Source: Streptosporangium saharense
GTDB taxonomy: Bacteria; Actinomycetota; Actinomycetes; Streptosporangiales; Streptosporangiaceae
NCBI RefSeq assembly: GCF_014203715.1
Contig: NZ_JACHJP010000002.1
Coordinates: 1,116,001-1,180,000, forward strand
Direction of reading: 5' to 3'
DNA: 64,000 bases
A model generated the notes under the pieces. The model ran no database searches. It saw only the letters and a list, made by a program, of their open reading frames with translations, and was not told the DNA's origin. Positions 59,924 through 64,000 of this stretch are shown here, one piece after another. Made by a program: the position numbers and the translations under genes. Position 1 is the stretch's first letter. The number at the start of each line of letters is the position of its first letter.

Positions 59924-62900
59924 TCAGGCGCCCAGGCAGGCCGGGCCGAGGAGCTGTTTCAGGTCGCCCATCAGGGCCGGGGAGAGCGCGACGCGCAGGC
60001 GGTCGTCGAGGCGCACGACCGTGGTCTTCGGCCCGTTGTGCACCTGGAGGTGGACCTCGGTCTTGCCTGGGTGGGCGATCAGCACCTCCTTGAGGCGGCC
60101 GATCAGCGGCGGGGTGCAGCGGGCCAGCGGGAGGCTGACCGGCAGCGGGCCGCCTCCCTCCCCGGTGAGGTCGGGGGCGGTGACCTCCATGGCGATGATC
60201 TTGCCGACGTCCTCGCGCTTGTCCAGGCGGCCCTTGACGAAGACGATGGCGTCCTCGGCCAGGACTGTCGAGCAGAGCTGGTAGGCCGAGGGGAAGATCA
60301 TCACCTCGATGGCGCCCTCCAGGTCCTCCAGCATGGTCAGGACCCAGGTGTCGCCCTTCTTGGTGACCTTGCGCTGCACGCCGGACAGGATGCCGCCGAC
60401 GGTGACGATCTGGCCGTCGGGACGGGTCTCGTCCTGCAGGGCGGCGACCGAGCAGTCGGCGCCCGCGGACAGGATGTGCTCGACGCCGAAGAGCGGGTGG
60501 TCGGAGACGTACAGGCCGAGCATCTCGCGCTCGAACTGCAGCACGGTGTTCTTGTCCCACTCCCCCGCCGGGATCCGCACGTCGAACGTCTGGTCCTCGG
60601 CTCCCTCGACGGCGCCGAACAGCGAGTCCTGCCCCTGCGCCTCGTTCTTCTTGATGCCGATGACGCTGTCCACGGCCTGCTCGTGGATCAGGACCAGGCC
60701 CTTGCGCTCGTGCGCGAAGGAGTCGAAGGCACCCGCCTTGATCAGCGACTCGATGACCCGCTTGTTGCAGACGATCATGGGGACCTTGCGCAGGAAGTCC
60801 TTGAAGTCGGCGAAGCGGCCCTTCTCCCTGCGCGCCGAGATGATGCCGTCGACCACGTTGCCGCCGACGTTGCGGATGGCCGAGAGGCCGAACCTGACGT
60901 CGCTGCCGCGCGGGGTGAAGTCGAAGTCGGAGTCGTTGACGTCCGGCGGGAGCACCTTGATGCCCATGCGGCGGCACTCGTTGAGGTAGAGCGCGGACTT
61001 GTCCTTGTCGTCCTTGACCGAGGTCAGCAGGGCGGCCATGTACTCGGCCGGGTAGTTGGCCTTGAGGTAGGCGGTCCAGTAGGAGACCAGTCCGTAGGCG
61101 GCGCTGTGCGCCTTGTTGAAGGCGTAGTCGGAGAAGGGGAGCAGGATGTCCCAGAGGGTCTTGATCGCCGCGGCCGAGTAGCCGTTGGCCTTCATGCCCT
61201 GCTCGAAGGACTCGAACTGCCTGTCCAGCTCGGCCTTCTTCTTCTTGCCCATCGCGCGGCGCAGCAGGTCCGCCTTGCCGAGCGAGAACCCGGCGACCTT
61301 CTGCGCGATGGCCATGACCTGCTCCTGATAGACGATCAGGCCGTAGGTCGTGCCGAGGATGTCGGCCAGGGGCTCCCTGAACTCCTCGTGGATCGGGACG
61401 ATCTCCTGCTGGCCGTTCTTGCGCAGCGCGTAGTTGGTGTGCGAGTTGGCGCCCATCGGTCCCGGGCGGTACAGCGCGCCGACGGCGGAGATGTCCTCGA
61501 AGTTGTCGGGGCGCATCAGCCGCAGCAGCGAGCGCATGCCGCCGCCGTCCAGCTGGAACACGCCCAGGGTGTCGCCCCTGCCGAGCAGCTCGTAGGTCCT
61601 GCGGTCGTCCAGCGGCAGCTTGAGCAGGTCGATCGCGGTGCCGGTGTTGGCCTCGATCATCTTCAGGCAGTCGTCGATGATCGTGAGGTTGCGCAGGCCA
61701 AGGAAGTCCATCTTCAGCAGGCCGAGCGTCTCGCAGGTCGGGTAGTCGAACTGCGTGATGATCGCGCCGTCGGAGTCGCGGCGCATGATCGGGATGTAGT
61801 CGGTCAGCACCTCCGACGACATGATGACGCCCGCGGCGTGCACACCGGTCTGCCGGATCAGGCCCTCAAGACCCCTGCCGAGGTCGATGGCCGACTTGAC
61901 GTCGACGTCCTCCTCGTACAGCCTGCGCAGCTCACCGGCCTCGTTGTAGCGGGGGTGGTCCCTGTCGAAGATGCCCGAGAGCGGGATGTCCTTGCCCATC
62001 ACCGCGGGCGGGAAGGCCTTGGACACCCTGTCGCCGAGCGCGTACGGATATCCAAGGACGCGAGCCGCGTCCTTGATGGCCGCCTTCGCCTTGATGGTGC
62101 CGAAGGTGGCGATCATGGCGACCTTGTCGGCGCCGTACTTCTCCGTCACGTAACGGATCACGTCACCGCGCCGACGCTCGTCGAAGTCGATGTCGACGTC
62201 GGGCATGGAGACGCGGTCGGGGTTGAGGAACCGCTCGAAGATCAGGCCGTGCGGCAGCGGGTCGAGGTCGGTGATGCCCAGCGCGTAGGCCGCCAGCGAG
62301 CCCGCGGCCGAACCACGCCCAGGGCCGACACGGATGCCGTTGTTCTTGGCCCACATGATGAAGTCGGCGACCACGAGGAAGTACGAGGGGAACCCCATCT
62401 GGAGGATGATGTCCATCTCGTAGTCGATCTGCCTGCGGTGGACCTCGTCCACGCCCTCGGGGTAGCGCCGCCGCATGCCCCGCTCGATCTCCTTGCGGAA
62501 CCAGCTCTCCTCGGTCTCCCCCTCGGGCACGGGGAAGGTCGGCATCAGGTTCCTGAAGCCGAACATGCCGGTGGGATCGACCCGCTCGGCGACCAGCAGC
62601 GTGTTCCTGCACCCCTCGGCCCACAGGTCCGAGGTGTCGACAGCCCGCATCTCGTCGGCGGTCTTGATGTAGTAGCCGCTGCCGTCGAAGCGGAACCGGT
62701 CGGGGTCGGCCAGTTGCTTGCCGGTCTGGATGCACAGCAGCGCGTCGTGGGAGGTCGCGTCCGACTCGTAGGTGTAGTGGGAGTCGTTGGTGACCAGCGG
62801 CGGGATGTTCAGCTTCCTGGAGATCTCGGTCAGGCCCTCGCGGACCCGGCGCTCGATGTCGAGCCCGTGGTCCATGATCTCCAGGAAGTAGTTGTCCCTG

Positions 62901-63445
62901 CCGAACAGCTCCTGGTACTTGGCCGCCGCGGCGAGCGCCTCGTCGAACTGCCCCAGCCGCAGCCGGGTCTGGACCTCGCCCGACGGGCAGCCGGTCGTGG
63001 CCATCAGGCCTTCCGAGTGCTCGGCCAGGATCTCGGCGTCCATCCTCGCCCACTTGCGGACGAAGCCCTCGGTGTAGGCGCGCGAGGAGAGCTTCATCAG
63101 GTTCTTCAGGCCGCGCTCGTCGCGCGCCCAGATCGTCATGTGGGTGTAGTAGCCACCCGCGGAGACGTCGTCGCGCCGCTGGTGCGGCTCACCCCACAGC
63201 ACCGGCTTCTTCCGGTGCCGGGAGCCGGGCGCGACGTAGGCCTCGATGCCGATGATCGGCTTGATGCCGGCGCCGGTCGCCTGCCGGTAGAAGTCGTAGG
63301 CGCCGTGCATGTTGCCGTGGTCGGTCATCGCGATCGCCGGCATGCCCAGGTCACCGACCTGTTTGAACATCTGCTTCAGACGGGCGGCTCCATCGAGCAT
63401 GGAGTACTCCGTGTGAACGTGAAGATGCACAAACGAGTCGGACAT
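59924..63445 (-). CDS. dnaE: DNA polymerase III alpha subunit
   Basis: A 1173-aa family C replicative polymerase. PHP domain: [29 protein letters not shown]. Palm: [20 protein letters not shown] and catalytic [20 protein letters not shown]. Fingers, (HhH)2 and OB domain ([20 protein letters not shown]) follow. Length and order fit the main DnaE1 enzyme. ATG at 63445. It is transcribed alone on this strand. Confidence 0.97.
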   Translation of the reverse strand: MSDSFVHLHVHTEYSMLDGAARLKQMFKQVGDLGMPAIAMTDHGNMHGAYDFYRQATGAGIKPIIGIEAYVAPGSRHRKKPVLWGEPHQRRDDVSAGGYYTHMTIWARDERGLKNLMKLSSRAYTEGFVRKWARMDAEILAEHSEGLMATTGCPSGEVQTRLRLGQFDEALAAAAKYQELFGRDNYFLEIMDHGLDIERRVREGLTEISRKLNIPPLVTNDSHYTYESDATSHDALLCIQTGKQLADPDRFRFDGSGYYIKTADEMRAVDTSDLWAEGCRNTLLVAERVDPTGMFGFRNLMPTFPVPEGETEESWFRKEIERGMRRRYPEGVDEVHRRQIDYEMDIILQMGFPSYFLVVADFIMWAKNNGIRVGPGRGSAAGSLAAYALGITDLDPLPHGLIFERFLNPDRVSMPDVDIDFDERRRGDVIRYVTEKYGADKVAMIATFGTIKAKAAIKDAARVLGYPYALGDRVSKAFPPAVMGKDIPLSGIFDRDHPRYNEAGELRRLYEEDVDVKSAIDLGRGLEGLIRQTGVHAAGVIMSSEVLTDYIPIMRRDSDGAIITQFDYPTCETLGLLKMDFLGLRNLTIIDDCLKMIEANTGTAIDLLKLPLDDRRTYELLGRGDTLGVFQLDGGGMRSLLRLMRPDNFEDISAVGALYRPGPMGANSHTNYALRKNGQQEIVPIHEEFREPLADILGTTYGLIVYQEQVMAIAQKVAGFSLGKADLLRRAMGKKKKAELDRQFESFEQGMKANGYSAAAIKTLWDILLPFSDYAFNKAHSAAYGLVSYWTAYLKANYPAEYMAALLTSVKDDKDKSALYLNECRRMGIKVLPPDVNDSDFDFTPRGSDVRFGLSAIRNVGGNVVDGIISARREKGRFADFKDFLRKVPMIVCNKRVIESLIKAGAFDSFAHERKGLVLIHEQAVDSVIGIKKNEAQGQDSLFGAVEGAEDQTFDVRIPAGEWDKNTVLQFEREMLGLYVSDHPLFGVEHILSAGADCSVAALQDETRPDGQIVTVGGILSGVQRKVTKKGDTWVLTMLEDLEGAIEVMIFPSAYQLCSTVLAEDAIVFVKGRLDKREDVGKIIAMEVTAPDLTGEGGGPLPVSLPLARCTPPLIGRLKEVLIAHPGKTEVHLQVHNGPKTTVVRLDDRLRVALSPALMGDLKQLLGPACLGA

Positions 63446-63593
63446 AAGGCCTCTTTCCTCCCCTGGTCGCGTGTCCGCGTGGGAAGCCTACGCCGTTCTC
63501 CGCTCTTCGGGGGCACCCGACGCCGCACACTCAGAGCGACGATTGGATACTGTCCGTAACGTTGTTTCCGGGGTGGTGCTGACGGGGGGACCC

Positions 63594-64000
63594 ATGAAGA
63601 CGGACGAGGGCGGCGAGGGCTACGTCCACGCGCTCGGCAACCGCCAGGTGCAGATGATCGCGATCGGTGGCGCGATCGGCGTCGGCCTGTTCCTCGGGGC
63701 GGGCGGGCGGCTGCACGCGGCCGGTCCCGCCCTCGTGCTGTCGTACGCCGCCGCCGGGCTCGCCGCCTTCTTCGTCATGCGGGCCCTGGGCGAGCTGGTC
63801 CTCTACAAACCGACCTCGGGGTCGTTCGTCGAGTACGCCGGTGACTTCCTCGGCCCGTGGGCCGCCTTCGCCAGCGGCTGGATGTACTGGGTCAACTGGG
63901 CCTTCACCGGCATCGCCGAACTGACCGCCATCTCCACCTATGTAGGGATGTGGGCGCCGCACTTCCCCCGCTGGGTGACCGCGCTCATCGCGCTGGCGTC
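63594..64000 (+). CDS. Amino-acid permease (APC superfamily), 5' part
   Basis: The first 135 codons are in the window; the gene runs off the right edge. It begins MKTDEGGEGYVHALGNRQVQ and continues MIAIGGAIGVGLFLGAGGRL, the APC consensus helix 1, then MRALGELVLYKPTSGSFVEY. This pattern is that of the AnsP/GabP/aromatic amino-acid permeases. GGGGGGA precedes ATG by 3-4 nt; in-frame GTGs a few codons upstream are possible starts. Substrate not determinable from this part. Confidence 0.9.
   Translation, partial: MKTDEGGEGYVHALGNRQVQMIAIGGAIGVGLFLGAGGRLHAAGPALVLSYAAAGLAAFFVMRALGELVLYKPTSGSFVEYAGDFLGPWAAFASGWMYWVNWAFTGIAELTAISTYVGMWAPHFPRWVTALIALA

Overview
The window is a high-GC actinobacterial chromosome segment. 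It has GTG and TTG starts, many 1-4 nt GTGA/ATGA gene overlaps, a mycothiol-world TIGR03085-type protein, a HisA of the PriA type, and an ANTAR regulator next to pyk and gltBD. The gene order pyk / gltDB / lgt / trpABC / hisI / hisFAH-B-C-D / dnaE is the one familiar from Streptomyces. The small membrane genes and long intergenic leaders would fit a Streptosporangiaceae-like genus (Nonomuraea, Streptosporangium or Microbispora). The genus is inference; no rRNA is present.

Layout. 1-1.6 kb: start of a branched-chain amino acid ABC importer (binding protein and LivH, minus strand). 1.9-4.2 kb: ANTAR response regulator, an odd short-variable-arm tRNA with a CAA anticodon, an HTH/LAGLIDADG-like protein and a GNAT. 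4.2-9.4 kb: pyruvate kinase, a GT39-type membrane glycosyltransferase and a secreted subtilase. 9.5-15.5 kb: glutamate synthase gltD/gltB. 15.8-17.3 kb: a branched-polyamine-synthase-like protein. 17.3-22.0 kb: a minus-strand operon mauE-like / dsbA-like / lgt / VIT1-CCC1 / two paralogous single-pass proteins. 22.7-28.7 kb: trpA, trpB, trpC, a 26-codon ORF coupled to trpC, DUF2752, DUF4190, the trp-associated membrane protein, hisI and ppk2; no trpE is present at this locus.

28.9-33.5 kb: a plus-strand sulfur-type operon (LLM monooxygenase, amino-acid ABC importer, GNAT) preceded by a probable leaderless cysteine-codon attenuator ORF. 33.6-37.1 kb: a heterodimeric ABC exporter. 37.3-45.5 kb: a TIGR03085 protein, a winged-helix plus heme-oxygenase-like fold fusion with an elaborate promoter, a MerR regulator with a 30-bp palindrome and divergent membrane protein, a 53-aa membrane peptide, a glutamine-synthetase-like enzyme, an MFS pump with its MarR regulator, and an ArsR-type pseudogene. 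45.5-51.2 kb: hisF, hisA, a membrane protein, hisH, a 51-aa membrane protein, hisB, hisC, hisD in one overlapping operon. 51.3-64 kb: YbaK-type deacylase, amidase, two small membrane proteins, MurA with Asp in place of the catalytic Cys, a class A PBP, a serine beta-lactamase-fold hydrolase, a CYTH protein, dnaE and the start of an amino-acid permease.

How it works together. The window is mainly core nitrogen and amino-acid metabolism: glutamate synthase, Trp and His synthesis (PriA can serve both), and importers. Cell-wall and lipoprotein functions (Lgt, MurA, PBP) are also present, with several regulated accessory modules. The strongest candidate for something new is the Cys-codon leader plus sulfur operon at 28.9-33.5 kb. 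Next are the paired paralogues beside the VIT transporter, and the orphan winged-helix/oxygenase fusion at 38-39.3 kb. All functions here are read from sequence motifs only; no database search was run.
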